Assembly (NCBI GenBank): GCA_021234535.1
Contig: CM037832.1
Coordinates: 9,803,575 to 9,867,574 of the forward strand
Length of the DNA stretch: 64,000 nucleotides
Direction of reading: 5' to 3'
DNA from: Stichopus chloronotus
Taxonomy: Eukaryota > Echinodermata > Holothuroidea > Aspidochirotida > Stichopodidae
Below the pieces are notes generated by a model, which was given only the letters and a program-made list of their open reading frames with translations, did not search any database and was not told where the DNA came from. Positions 52,301 through 64,000 of this stretch are shown here, one piece after another. Each line of letters begins with the position of its first letter. Position 1 is the stretch's first letter. Made by a program: the position numbers and the translations under genes.

Positions 52301-55300
52301 CAAAAGCATGACGAGTTTACAATCTGCCTCTTTCATATCCTGATATCTCCTACACACTTCTATAACTTTGACATTGAAAGCAAGCTCTAGTAGTTACATA
52401 TTGTTTACTAATGTCTCTGTTACACATACTGATGCATACATACTCTTCACACTGTGTGGAGACAGGTATGTAATGGTGAAGTTTGAACATAGTATCACAG
52501 ACACACCATGAGGCCTATAAACAAATCAACATTCATTAAAACCAAAAGAGGAGTTTACATATTCTGTGTTGTAGTTTCTTTCAAGCTACAGAGTTTGATA
52601 GTCAAATGGTGTGCTGTTCACAAACCGGGTGAATGTGTCGCCATGGTACAATTAACAACCAGAGCGAAAGTGCAGCAAAATAGAATACTACTTGTAGGGC
52701 ACACAGAAACTTGACTGAGAGTACATGATGCAGATATACTGTAACCATCCATCAATCGGTGCCAACAATGATTAAACAGTAACACAGTCACCACTTTCGC
52801 TCTATGGTTTATAATTCTGAGGCAATTCTGCTTCTCTTTCAGTTATGATTTATACGTTCAATCTGATGTTTACTAACAATGAATGCTGCATATATCCATT
52901 ACACACATGATCAACAGTGTCAGTTATCTGCAAAGCAAAACCCCTTCTCACAAACCAGAGTGTCCCTCTCAAATCATTTGTGAAACTGCAAATTTCAAGG
53001 AAGTCACAGTTGAAGGATCGTTTTCTCACCAAAAGCCACATCTGGTAAAATAACCTTCATGGAGAGAAGCTAGCCAACCTCAAACTAATCATGCCTTGGC
53101 AGAAGAAGAGTACTTAAAACTAATTGGTTATAACCCTCAAACAGTCTTACTCTGTAGGGGATTACAAAGAAACTGCAAAATACAGAAGTTCCCTTTAACA
53201 CCCCTTCCATGAAAAGCCATTTGTGCTATCAATTACTGTTTACTAGACTAGGGTTATGTGCAATGTAGTTATCCTACTCCAGACTAGAATTTCAACCATA
53301 CCATGCAGTGGGACACCCAATGAATAGCGCTACTGTTGACTTCGCTTTCTTCTTTCCGAGAAACCCTGACAGAAGAGAGGAAGGTAATTCGCACACAATA
53401 ATACTGTAAGGATAATCTTTGGTGATTGATATTGTGCAGCTCTTTCGTGGGTAAATGCATTTAAAGAGAAATTAGATAGAAAGGAGTGCTATAAAACTGA
53501 ACAATGGCAACTCTGAAGTACTACATGAGAAATTATAGTATTAAAGCTACAGTGTATAAGCAGACACAATTGCTAGAAACAATTAACTGGCTCTTCCACA
53601 GAAAGCAGTGACTCACAACTCATCCTCTCATACTGTTTAAGAGAAAACAAGACATTTGACCTGGCATACTGGGAAAGATTTCATGTACTTAAGTTTGAAA
53701 AATTACATTAAAAACAATGTTGGAACAATTACCATTCAAGTAAGTAGTATGTTTCTAACGTCACACCCTTGACGAGAGAAATGACGCGAGATAATAGATT
53801 TCAATATCATCTTGAGAAAAATGAGTCACAAATGTTAGCACCAAGTGTGAACAGATAAATTACTTTTAAAGTGATTGCAAGCATAGGCAAAAGAACAAAC
53901 ACTGGAATTTCATGTCCACAAATCGACAATGCACTTCTTTGAACAAGCCAGTTGGAAGTATGCTAGTAATGAATATTCAGTTAGTCAACACAATTGATCA
54001 CTGATGCTGCAATGATGTGATCAGTTGGTAAGTTATTTGTAAATACAGCCACTCATTGCATAAAATCCTGCAATTCCCAATACCAATCATGGAGCGACGA
54101 CTTGAGTAGAATCTTCTTAATATGCCAGTGAGACCTGTAGTCTCGCATATAGGTGCTACTTGAGAAAGTTAATTTTCAAATGTGATTTCTGCTTTTCAGA
54201 TTAGTTGCCATTTGCATTCATTGAAAGACGTATTCCCTCCATGAACAACCTTATGTTCACATTTTAAAATAAAAAGTTAAGATAAAACATCTTATTCTTA
54301 TCGTTCTGGCTTTCGGTACTCACACAATCACTTGAAATTTTAACTTCAAACTCTCATCTTGGATGTAAGTCCTGGCTATCCTCTGCTGAAACCCCACATC
54401 CCCTCCCCCCCCCCTCCATATATGGATATTTGGCTATACATGGATATATAAGGTTCATATATATGTGTATGAACATCCATTGGTTCCTTCTTTCTTCCCT
54501 TTTACAAGGGATACACATCAAACAAGAGCAGAACACAAATTTAGTGTGAAACAAATTTATTATGAAACACTTTGTAATCAATAGGCATCCAGCACCTTAC
54601 TCCACTCAGACCGGAACATGGCTGAAAAATCAAAATGTCGGACTATTCAAAATTTTGATTCTCATGGAAAACAAAACACCAGAAGATAGAATGAATATCA
54701 TATAACCTTACACTTTACCCAAAGATGACACAGCTTGCAAATCAGGTTAGGTAGTTTTTTTTTACGGTCAATTGCACAAAGAATACTGACTTGCAAAAAA
54801 TATGCAGTCACATATGACTTTGTTCTGTTGTTAAGCACAGCAGGCTGTTAGAGTGCATGTACTGAGTACATTTACTCCATTTTCAACAAAATTAATCCCC
54901 AAGGTTAAACATCTGCTGCATAGGAGGATGGATGGATTGAATGCTACACAGAATATTACCATATATTGGGTAAAAGAGGTCATCCCTGCTGGTACCATTT
55001 TCAGTGGTTGCCATTGCATGGCATCAAATTATCTGACACTGAATTTCTAGCAAGTCTAAGTAATGAAATTCCGAAGTAACTTCTGGAATGAAAGCTCTGG
55101 AAATATTTGTGAAATTATGGAAAACTTAGAAGAGTTTAAGAAAAAAAAAACCTGACGGTGTGTACTATTGATTGTATATTCTTGCGTAGTGATCCATCGA
55201 TCAAATTCTAGGAGACATGCCAAACCCCTTCTAAGTTTATCACTACGATGGAAGGAAAACATTTTCCAGGCTTCAGGAGGACAATCCTAGTACCTCTCTG

Positions 55301-58300
55301 TGTTGCATAAACTACAATGGCAGACGAGAAACTGCACTTTCATATTACATAATTATGTGAGTTGTTCTTCCTCTTACTGATTCCTGGTAACAGCTTACAG
55401 TGTTTAAAGTACCAGGATGTGCATACCCATGCTATGAGCACAGTTTTATAAGTCACAAAAGATGAAAAGGAAATAACGTGTAGTGCAAAATCCTGTGGAA
55501 ACACTGGATTACAAAGACCAACTGATCAAATGGGCTACATATCGTGAAAACAGCTTGGGAAACCATCACCTTCATAGTCAAGGGGAGGGAGGCCAGGGGA
55601 TGCTGCTTCTTCCCCCCCCCCCCAAAAAAAAGGAAAAATCACTAGAAATTTGGGAGATAAAGAAATTGTTAACATTACCACAAAACAACTACTGCATTTC
55701 AGGAAATTGAAGTTGCCACGTAATGAAACTCGATAGGCTAAGTGAGGCATGGAAGGACGGAAAATGATCTGATAGTCAGATGCCATCAGTCAGAATGTCA
55801 GAGAAGGTGCAGTGCTAAATGCAAACCAAGACAATCTAAATCTCCATAGCAGCAGAATATCACGACAGAGATAAAAATCATGTTGTATTTAAAGCTGGAA
55901 TATGAGTTGAAAATTTGTCAACAAAAGTCAAATTCCACAGAATATGTCATGGTCAATACAAAAAACATTAAGGCCCAGTTTTGCAACATGAATATTCATA
56001 TCCATTCCCACTGGTCTGTTTGATTTCAAGTAACAGTGGTTGATGGTTATATGCTTTCTCGGTGAGTCAGAATTTTGTAGGGCCAACAAACATATCGAGA
56101 CAATTTTCATATTCAAACATCTGTAAGATAAATCTATAGTTCATTTTCAGATTTTGTGACCGGGATCTTTTTCCCTACTTTCTCTTCTCTGAAGCACTGA
56201 CGAAGAGCAAAGGTAGATGACCGGAAGATTGCCAGTACAACTCATATTCCACCTTTAAAATGCAAACTGTTGCAAGACAGAGGAGGTGGAAAAAAAATCC
56301 ATGCAGTACGAACTGTATGATTACAGTCATGAGTACAATCAGAATTGTAGAAGCACTTGAAGCATTTAATAGGCATAATGAATATTATAAATAACATGTC
56401 AATCACAAAGTCTACAAATCTTTTATTTCAATCCACAGTTTCACTGACTTCAGTACTACAGTACAGTACAGCTACAGTAAATCATCTCTTCAGTAATTCT
56501 GGACCTTTATCAGGAGTCAAAGGTACCCAGAATTTTGAGACTTAATTCTCACGAACTTCTGGCACACCCTTAAGTATGATTGGGTGCATAAAATTCTGGT
56601 GTGGACAAAATTGTAAGGTGCTAGTCCCTATCACACAATGCAAACAACATTTACTGTGAGACCCCATTCCGTTTCTACTTCAATCCACTTGTCCTGCCAC
56701 ATACAGTATAGTCACACTGATGAGTGCAATTTCATGTTCACACAAGCACACAAGAAAAGTATTGGCAGTGTCTTCTCAAATCTCTTACAGTACTAATTAG
56801 ATGCAAATTACTGGCAGGTTGCTTAAATTGAGCTATAACTACAACGATAACTGCAAATTCAGTCTGTTATCATTAATGCCTTTTCTACGGAAGAGACGCT
56901 GCAATAAACATTTAGATACTGTACCTGCTGGGTGTGCATATCTGTTGGTTTAATTATCAATTGATGAATATTGAGTCCAATAATGATGCCTAGAACTCTT
57001 AACTGGAAGCATACTAAAATTCTCCATTAAGGGTATTATCATGCAGTCCAAGTTTGACAAACTACTTCAAACTGGAGTATTTATACGTCAATTGTTGACA
57101 GGTTTACCCTCCAAAACCACTATTTTTTTTTTCATCTTTTACCAACCACCTAAAGATCCCCTCAGTCATCAGCAAATATTCATATACCCCTGTTCAACTG
57201 GAAACATGAGATAACAATCATTAAGCCCTGAGAGCCTGAGAAATTATTAAAATGTCACATGAAGTTGATCGGAGGGTGACAAATGTAGTAGGCCTTCTTC
57301 GCAGTCAACCTATTTACTGCACGCACCGATCGACGGCTTGAAAAACGAGATGCGCTGAGAACGTCTCCAGGATCCTGACAACAAAAATATTAGCCAATAG
57401 AGAGGGGAAAAAAAAGCCCGTAACTATAAGTCTGCTCTAACAATCTGACCTACTTTATCCTCCTCCAGTGTAACAACCTTTAAAAGATGTGAGTTGGCAC
57501 TCTACTTTGTAACAATATGCAAACATTAAAGGAGAATAAGTCACTTGTTTTATAATTGAAGACTTTACTGCAGCAGTCCTCCAAACAGGCCGGAGAGTCC
57601 GAGACAATCCAGTCTTCGCAAATCTCAGCAAGCCAGCCAGTTTTGCAAAGATCATGCACTAGTGCAAACTGACGAAACAGCTGAAACACCCTTAATTGAC
57701 AGAGGACAATGGTATTCCTTTAAAAGTGGGACACCTATACCTCAAATAAATTTGAATGAATTAAAGATGTGTTTTTCGATCAACCGAGAGGAGTTTTCTG
57801 CAAAGCGGGTTTCAGTTGTTGAGCCAGTCTGCACACCTGATCTTGGCTGGGTGCATGATTAAATCTCATCTAGAGAGACAAGCCCACGATAAAATAAAAT
57901 GCCTTTGCTTTTTTTCACGACCATCACCTGTACCCTCCTTTAAGTCACTTTGTCCCTTGCCTTCTAGGAATGTAATTGATCACAAAGATGGCATATCATG
58001 CTTGGTGGAGCAAGCTGTCCTCTTGAAGGAATCAGGTCAAAGTGCCTATTAACAGACAAGTAGTATAGGCCTACATGTACGGTATGAATACTACGGCCCA
58101 CAAACTGTAATGCTGCTTTACATATGTATGTTGGAATGGTACACACAGTATATGGAGCTGGTGAGCGCATTCATCAATCCTGGGCAGTGTCAAATTATCT
58201 GTGATGCAAAAATTCATGCACACAATCAGCAATTGTGATAAATTTTACACCGAGTCCATATTATAATTTTGTCCATTTTCTGAAATGCCAACGCTGAGTG

Positions 58301-58480
58301 ATTTACATCTTCCACACCATCTCCTCTGATACCTCAAAAGTTGTCTGGTGTGGCTATTTTATGTAAGACAACTACTGTATGTACCAGTCTACTGTATTAC
58401 AAGGGGGAGGGAGGTTCACAAGCAAGTGAGCAAAGGAATAAGTAGGTGAGCAGCTACTTTGAATAATGATAAATTCACCA

Positions 58481-58609
58481 CAACTTCCTGGTGTGGGTAT
58501 TCACGAGTGACTATACCTACCCCTTGCCTCACTAATGTATTTACATTTGACCCTATGCTCAAATCTTCCTCAAAACCAATTCTAGCACCGCGCCCTCTAA
58601 GACCTAGTC
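58481..58609 (+). repeat. Foldback family, left half only
   Basis: A well-preserved left half. It starts CAACTTCCTGGTGTGGGTAT, passes through CCCCTTGCCTCACTAATG and CCAATTCTAGCACCGCGCCC, and ends CTCTAAGACCTAG. The right half is absent. Confidence 0.85.
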
Positions 58610-60329
58610 CGCCCGCAAAGGATATAAGTAGGTGAGCAGCTACTTATAATTATCAATAATGTGAATACTTCATAACATACAGTTGAACAGCAGCATCACA
58701 ATTTAATTATTTTAAAGTACTTGAGAGCCATATTTAATGACACTTATATGAAATATGGGAAACAAATTTTGTGCAATGATTTAGCATCAATTAGGGCAAT
58801 TGCATAAAACCCTTTTGGTTGTGACCTTTTGAAGAGACACTGAAGGGCGGAACTGACTCAACTGTGTGAAACGATGTGTGATCGTGACAAAAACGTTACC
58901 ATGTACAATCTGACTGGGGGTTTCCCCTTAAGTTACTAAGTGTACTAATTCGTTAAGTTTTCATACAACTCTACTTGAGTCTTTCATTATTTAATGAGCA
59001 GCTGAAAATTCTGAATAATTTACAAGTTAAAAAAAGATTGCAGAGTGATTAATAACAAGGAGCTTTATAAGGTGATTGCGATAATCACCCCTAAAAACAA
59101 AGCAAAACTAAAAAACAAAATAGAAAATTCAACGATAAAAAAGGATAGAGACATGAAGGGAACAGATTTTAGCTGGATGTAGATCTAGAGGTACACTGCA
59201 GGGTGGTTCAACTTAACCCATGTTCAGATTAGTGAAGAAAAAAGGATTTCATGTTAAGCAAAATTAACTGAAATGACAGGTGTCTCAGGGAGGTAAACAA
59301 GAGGCAACAGCTGACCCAATGTGATGGAGATGAATAGCATCTGAAGGGGGGGGGGGGGGGGAAGGAGATGTCGATTTTGAATTGGTAATTCAAATTAAAG
59401 GCAAACTGGGCCATTATTAGATCAATATTAAGAGTAAGTTGGAGGTCTAATGGGGAAAGTTCTACTCTTCAGTATTAACAGTTAATATATTGCCACACCA
59501 TGATGGAAAACTACACCCAATTTTGAAATATCTTGAGGTGAGGGTTGTACGGGGAATGGTTTGTGTTGCAGCAATACCTTACATGCCTCTGCACAATCAC
59601 TGTACTCTCAATAAGAAAAAGTCAGAAAGTCAAATGACTTTGTGATTCCTTGCCAATATCTCCTTTTTTCATACACACACAATCGCTTGCAAACAAAAGC
59701 AAACAATGGAGAAGGGAAGAACTGCAGCAAAGTTAAAAACCAAACGCAAAAATGACGACCACATTCTGTGTCACTTACAGGTTTGATGTTACCAAATGCT
59801 GATATGAATGAGTAATGTCATTCACTCAGTATTGACTGAAAATTGTGGTCATAAAGGATGGTGTATCTCTTAACCAAGGTAATTAAAAGGGGAGAGAAAG
59901 TTCCTGACACCAAATTGTGGTTAAAGATCTGAAATTGTGCAAGTCAACAAAGGCAACCTGAAATACCTCTTCCCTCCCAAGAGAGTATTTACCCTGACTA
60001 CAACCACAAAGTACTTTCTAAATCTTGACAGGGGAATTGCTGGCAACTGGGACATTCTCTGAATGCTGTTGCATACATTGCAAGAAAATGAGTCCAAAGT
60101 ATATATCTACTGTAGCAGCAATATCTGCTACTAAACATACATTTTAATAAGTTTTCAACATGAAAGTAATATGCATTATTTTCTTAATATGAGGGCATTT
60201 ACCTGTTCATATGTTCACATTCAGGACATGCCTAAGTATCACACGCTGGGTTTCTGAATCTATGACAGATCTTTGGAACGATAGAACTTATTATGTTCAT
60301 TCCATGTCACATTACAGTGATGACAAGTC

Positions 60330-60990
60330 TCCCATGGAGCAATTCAAATGACAGACATCATTCTACTCATCAATTGTTACCAATGCTGACACTTTGAAGT
60401 TATAGCTGAATTCAGTTGCTGAGATATCTTCCTTAATGGGTTTTCATACTTTAAGCTCTGGAGACCTTAAACGACATTTGACCTCCATAGAAACAATAGG
60501 GATCATGTGCTCACAGAGGACCACAGTACTAACACACCAACTTTGAAGTTGAAGCACCTTTCCCTTCTCTAGATACAGTGTTTACAAGGATTTCACGCTA
60601 TGTCCTCTATTGACCTCACATGACCTTTGACCACCATACAAATGGCAGACATCATCTTCTTATCAGTTGCTACCAGTGATAAGAGTTTGAAGTTCCAACA
60701 ACATTCGGTTGCTTAGATATCTCCCTTGATAGGTTTTCGTACTATAAGCTCTGTAACCTGACGACGACTTTGACCTCCATGAAAAACAGTAGGGAACATC
60801 TACTCACAATGGACTATCAGCACACCAACTTAACACTTCCAGCACCGTTCCCTTCTTGAGATATCGTATTTACAAGCCAAGGCATCACATACACACACAC
60901 ACAAACACACACATACATACTGCGCACATGCACACACATGCCATCACCATCGCATAGATTCCTTGCCTGCCTTCCACAAGGAATCAATAA
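60330..60990 (+). repeat. R2 block ending in CA microsatellite and hairpin
   Basis: Four landmarks (about 60418, 60565, 60713 and 60853) mark units of about 140-150 nt. TGACCTTTGACC at 60621-60632 is a perfect DR1-type core. The block ends with GAGATATCGTATTTACAAG and GGCATCACA, then a CA-rich microsatellite (about 60889-60938). A short stem-loop follows, with GATTCCTTG (60957-60965) pairing with CAAGGAATC (60977-60985) just before AATAAAGG. The first part of this junction recurs at 38160-38190. Confidence 0.82.
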
Positions 60991-61438
60991 AGGTTCAAAT
61001 TTAGTTAAAAAATCCGTAGAGTAACTATGACCAGTTTCATTGAAAGAATGAGGGGGAGGGGTGGGGGAAGGGATGTGCAAGTCCTAAGTGCAAACAGAGC
61101 ACAATTCAGGCAGTGCTGGAAGGTTGAACTGCACACTGCGATAAGGATGGAAATCTTAGATTAAAGTGTAGTTGCTACTGAGACATGAATTTGCAGTACA
61201 GCATTACTGAAATTATTGCAACAGAAGCCATCAAGCCATCAATTTGCCAAGATCATTACATCTGTTTGCAATTCATAGAAACAATACAGCCAACTATTTC
61301 TAGTACTGTAGGAAAAAAAAAAATATGAAAAACTGCATGATATGTAAAAAACAAAACTTAACACAAACACTCAATTAGTGTGACAAAAATGACACAGAAA
61401 ATGAAGTAAGTCTTCCAAAATGGCAGCACTTCTGTTAC

Positions 61439-61567
61439 CTGCAGCAATAGAGACCCAGTGTGGAGAACAACTCGTAAACAACAGTTCTGACCTGCTTCCC
61501 ATCTCGTGAGAGCATGAATGTCGTGTATACTACAGTAAGGTATCGGACACTCCATGTGGCCCTCAGG
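61439..61567 (-). CDS. CMIP: CMIP ortholog, exon with the middle to late strands of the PH domain
   Basis: This 129-nt, phase-0 exon encodes 43 residues. The acceptor reads TATTTTTCTCCGCAG before CCTGAGGGC, and the donor reads CTGCAG before GTAACA. The translation starts PEGHMECPIPYCSIHDIHAL, continues TRWEAGQNCCLRVVL and ends HTGSLLLQ. It aligns without gaps to the vertebrate CMIP segment with [20 protein letters not shown] and the ending GGTVLLQ, which leads directly into AANSYLRDQW in the family and ASNVYVRDQW here. Identity is lower than in the other three exons, and four cysteines are present, but register, length and the invariant tryptophan agree. The exon before it, with the start of the PH domain, is expected upstream. 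I could not find it between 61568 and 64000. Confidence 0.9.
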
Positions 61568-64000
61568 CTGCGGAGAAAAATATGAAAATAGTTTGTACAG
61601 AACGGAAAGTCTTACAATTTGTAATAAAGTAAATTATCTTGGGATGATGATGATGACATGTTCATGAGATGCTGTTATGTTCTGTAAAACTGACATGTCA
61701 ATATACACCGCATGAGAATTGTAATTAAGAAAGACACTTAACATACTGTATTCCTGTTGGCAGTGAAGCCTTTTCTTGACCTACAGGTAAGCAATGGATA
61801 CACACTGTATGAAAAGCAGTTGCAAAGATCAAGGAAATCAAGAGGCTTACATTGACTGCTGAAATTTTCACCAAATGCTATATTTAAGAAACAGAAAATT
61901 TCCATTTCCAATCATCTAAAAAAGTGAATTTACTAGACTAGTCAAAACTATTTGCATGTACTATACAAAAAAAGCTTCAGGAGGAGAGTATGTTGGTGAC
62001 AAAACTTAAGGGAGGGGACAGGAACAAGGGACACTGGTAAAAGTAAAACAGAAATGATGGTTGATCACGTTGACCAGTTCATGGCAATCAAGACATAGCA
62101 CGGTAAAATGTCATAATTTCAAGGTGTATGTACTGGCAGTACTTAACTGTATTTACAGACTTTAAAATGTATCCCTTTAAAAGGGACTTGTCCCAACAAG
62201 ATAAGAACTGATGCCTTCCAAATTCGCCAAAATATGCACTGTGCACCCTTGGTGTACCATTTCAAACTGTATGCAGAGTATTCTTTGGTGATGTATCACC
62301 AGTTTAATGACCGAGTTATTAGCAAATAATTAAACAAATGATTGACACTAATTGCTATAGTGCACACTGTAGCTGTTGAAGAGTACAGTAGGTGATACTG
62401 TATCACTGCCACATCCAATTTACAGATTACTGCAGTTAGACTTTGAACATAAGTAACGTCATTTAATGAGTAAATCAACAGATCCAGTTCTGAAAAATAT
62501 ACAACTTGAAAGGCAACAACTGCCACAGTTTTGTCTACTTTGATGGCTTATCAGGAAATTAAAACTGAAGAAAAGCAATATTTCTACAATCCATTATTAC
62601 TGTCAAAGGATTAGACTGTTAACAAACATCAAATTCTGATTTATGCCACAATGTTGGCATTGGAAATATCTGGTGCAGATCTATGATAACCTAACATGAC
62701 AAAATGCAATATATGAAAAGATAATGAGCTACTGTACTTGTGGCACACACAATAAACATGTCACATTATCACTTATCAGTGACGCAATATCAAGCTACAG
62801 TACAGTACTTAGAGGATAAAAACAACAACAACGCATGGCGTTGCTGTCTGTGTGGCACATGTCAGTCCACTAAATATGTTCCGTAATACTGTCCCAATAA
62901 TTGTGTAGCATTATGGTACATAATGTTGAAATTCTTTGAATGCGAGAATATTTAAGAGCTTGCGAAAAGTGATCAGCATTGAACTGCATCTTAAAAATAC
63001 ATCAGAGGAGGGGGAAGGGGGGGGAGAAGTCTGCACTTGTAACTTTAGTGTAGGATATATACACATAGTATCAATGTTCTTCTCAGATTTTCAAAAGCGT
63101 GGGGGCAGACACACACAAAGCTTTGTGGAACACATGGGTCTGAGAGGGAGACAAAAAACTTTTGATATTGGTGATGCTACTTGATGCAAAATGGTGAAAC
63201 AGACAATTTTCTTGTTCCACTTGAAACAGCACTGCAGTATCCTGTTGCCAACATTTATAAAGGCCAAGCGCTTTTCTAGGGGTAGAGTATTTAGGAGACC
63301 AGTTGCTATCTCAGAGACATGGCAACTTTCACATGTGTGCAGGGTGACCCCCTAAAAACACCTCGTGGAGAACACTGAGTACATGAACATGATCAGCAAA
63401 GGAAGAGATACTGTAACTTCTTAAACTAATGTTGCATAGATTTATAGTAAATGTTACGGACTGGTAGTTTAGATGATGGGAATGCAAAGCTGATGGAAAC
63501 AACTGCCATGCAGTCAAACTTCGCAAATTTTAGCCGATACCAAATCATTTCCTTCAAAATATGCTTTCAGGTTCACACAAGTATGGTATGATGGGGAACA
63601 TGACTTGCTGCGTCATATGTGCCATTCAATTTTAATGTGTACCTTTATGACATATTACTACTGTAGTAATGATTTCATGGTACAACTGACACCTAGTAAA
63701 CATTATTAATAACGACATCATGTGCCTCCACTTCTTTTTTTTTGTAAAATGCTTCATATTTCTCAGATTTACACCAACCACCTGTGACAGAAGAGAAAAT
63801 TCGATACACATATGTAGACATCACAATGACAGCCAACGCACAAAAACACTATCGAACATAACAAGATCACTTAATTCAAGATGTTTGAAAGTCGTCATCG
63901 ATATCATCAACCAGTGTATTCTAGAGAGACAAAACATTATCATCAGAGATCAAACTCAGGCAATTCTTCTTTCACTGGGCCATGGTATTTGTGCAATGTT
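61568..64000 (-). other. CMIP intron, partial (right edge)
   Basis: AT-rich sequence upstream of the PH-domain exon. I looked on the minus strand for the family's preceding segment (the basic KFLRRW part of the PH domain) and did not find it, so the intron continues past the window. Short open frames on both strands look random. A purine-rich GAGGAGGGGGAAGGGGGGGG run lies near 63006. Nothing else is recognisable. Confidence 0.75.

Larger units (their letters stand above)
40506..61438 (-). other. CMIP intron, about 20.9 kb
   Basis: This intron splits the PH domain between its last strands and its C-terminal helix. Supported contents: a foldback right half at 40649-40787, a split foldback copy with an open frame at 41689-42546, a foldback remnant at 47928-47992, a Penelope-like fragment at 49070-49363, a foldback left half at 58481-58609, and an R2 block with microsatellite at 60330-60990. 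Homopolymer runs include C12 at 55612-55623 and G16 at 59346-59361. A solitary TGACCTTTGACT lies near 52129. The remaining sequence, notably 42.6-47.9, 49.5-58.4 and 58.7-60.3 kb, is AT-rich with short random open frames in which I see nothing. Confidence 0.85.

Noticed and set aside
60885..60945. Regular CA-rich repeat considered as a CRISPR-like array.
   Set aside because: It is a simple microsatellite without spacers, in animal-type DNA.
60985..61005. AAAGGTTCAAATTTAG considered as a tRNA B box.
   Set aside because: No A box or cloverleaf can be drawn around it.

Overview
The window looks like nuclear DNA from an animal with large introns. It is AT-rich, has no long uninterrupted reading frame, and is dominated by dispersed and tandem repeats. 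I recognise one host gene, on the minus strand: an ortholog of CMIP (C-Maf-inducing protein, a PH-domain and leucine-rich-repeat adaptor). Four of its internal coding exons lie here, in the order 61439-61567, 40383-40505, 26830-26919 and 264-452. Each is flanked by canonical AG/GT splice sites, each begins and ends between codons (phase 0), and together they give 177 consecutive codons. The first two cover the end of the PH domain, and the last two the helical region after it. The protein resembles vertebrate CMIP only moderately. That and the repeat content suggest a marine invertebrate, possibly an echinoderm, but this is an inference about the host. The first CMIP exon(s) lie beyond the right edge, and the rest of the protein, including the C-terminal leucine-rich repeats, lies beyond the left edge.

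Region by region: 1-263 is the edge of an intron and holds a copy of a tandem repeat called here R2. The intron 453-26829 (about 26.4 kb) holds a palindromic element, a hAT-type miniature element with an 8-bp target duplication, an R2 block, a cluster of TGAGTCA motifs (17.4-19.5 kb), a GGGGCAAAGCCCC-type repeat and a composite X-box/CRE site. The intron 26920-40382 (about 13.5 kb) opens with a cluster of foldback elements (27.0-30.7 kb), then has a second hAT-type miniature element with a perfect 8-bp duplication and the longest R2 array (36.6-38.2 kb). The intron 40506-61438 (about 20.9 kb) carries more foldback copies, one split by about 0.7 kb that includes an 86-codon open frame, a Penelope-like retroelement remnant with a GIY-YIG domain, and an R2 block ending in a CA microsatellite and a hairpin.

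I found no CRISPR array, operon, tRNA, rRNA or other clearly functional gene. Many other open segments have plausible splice sites. Several can be chained in a consistent phase, but the CMIP alignment runs directly from exon to exon without them, so I treat them as chance or cryptic exons. No undescribed multi-gene system is visible. The points most worth a second look are the R2 repeat carrying DR1-type nuclear-receptor sites, the foldback family with its split ORF-bearing copy, and the TGAGTCA cluster.
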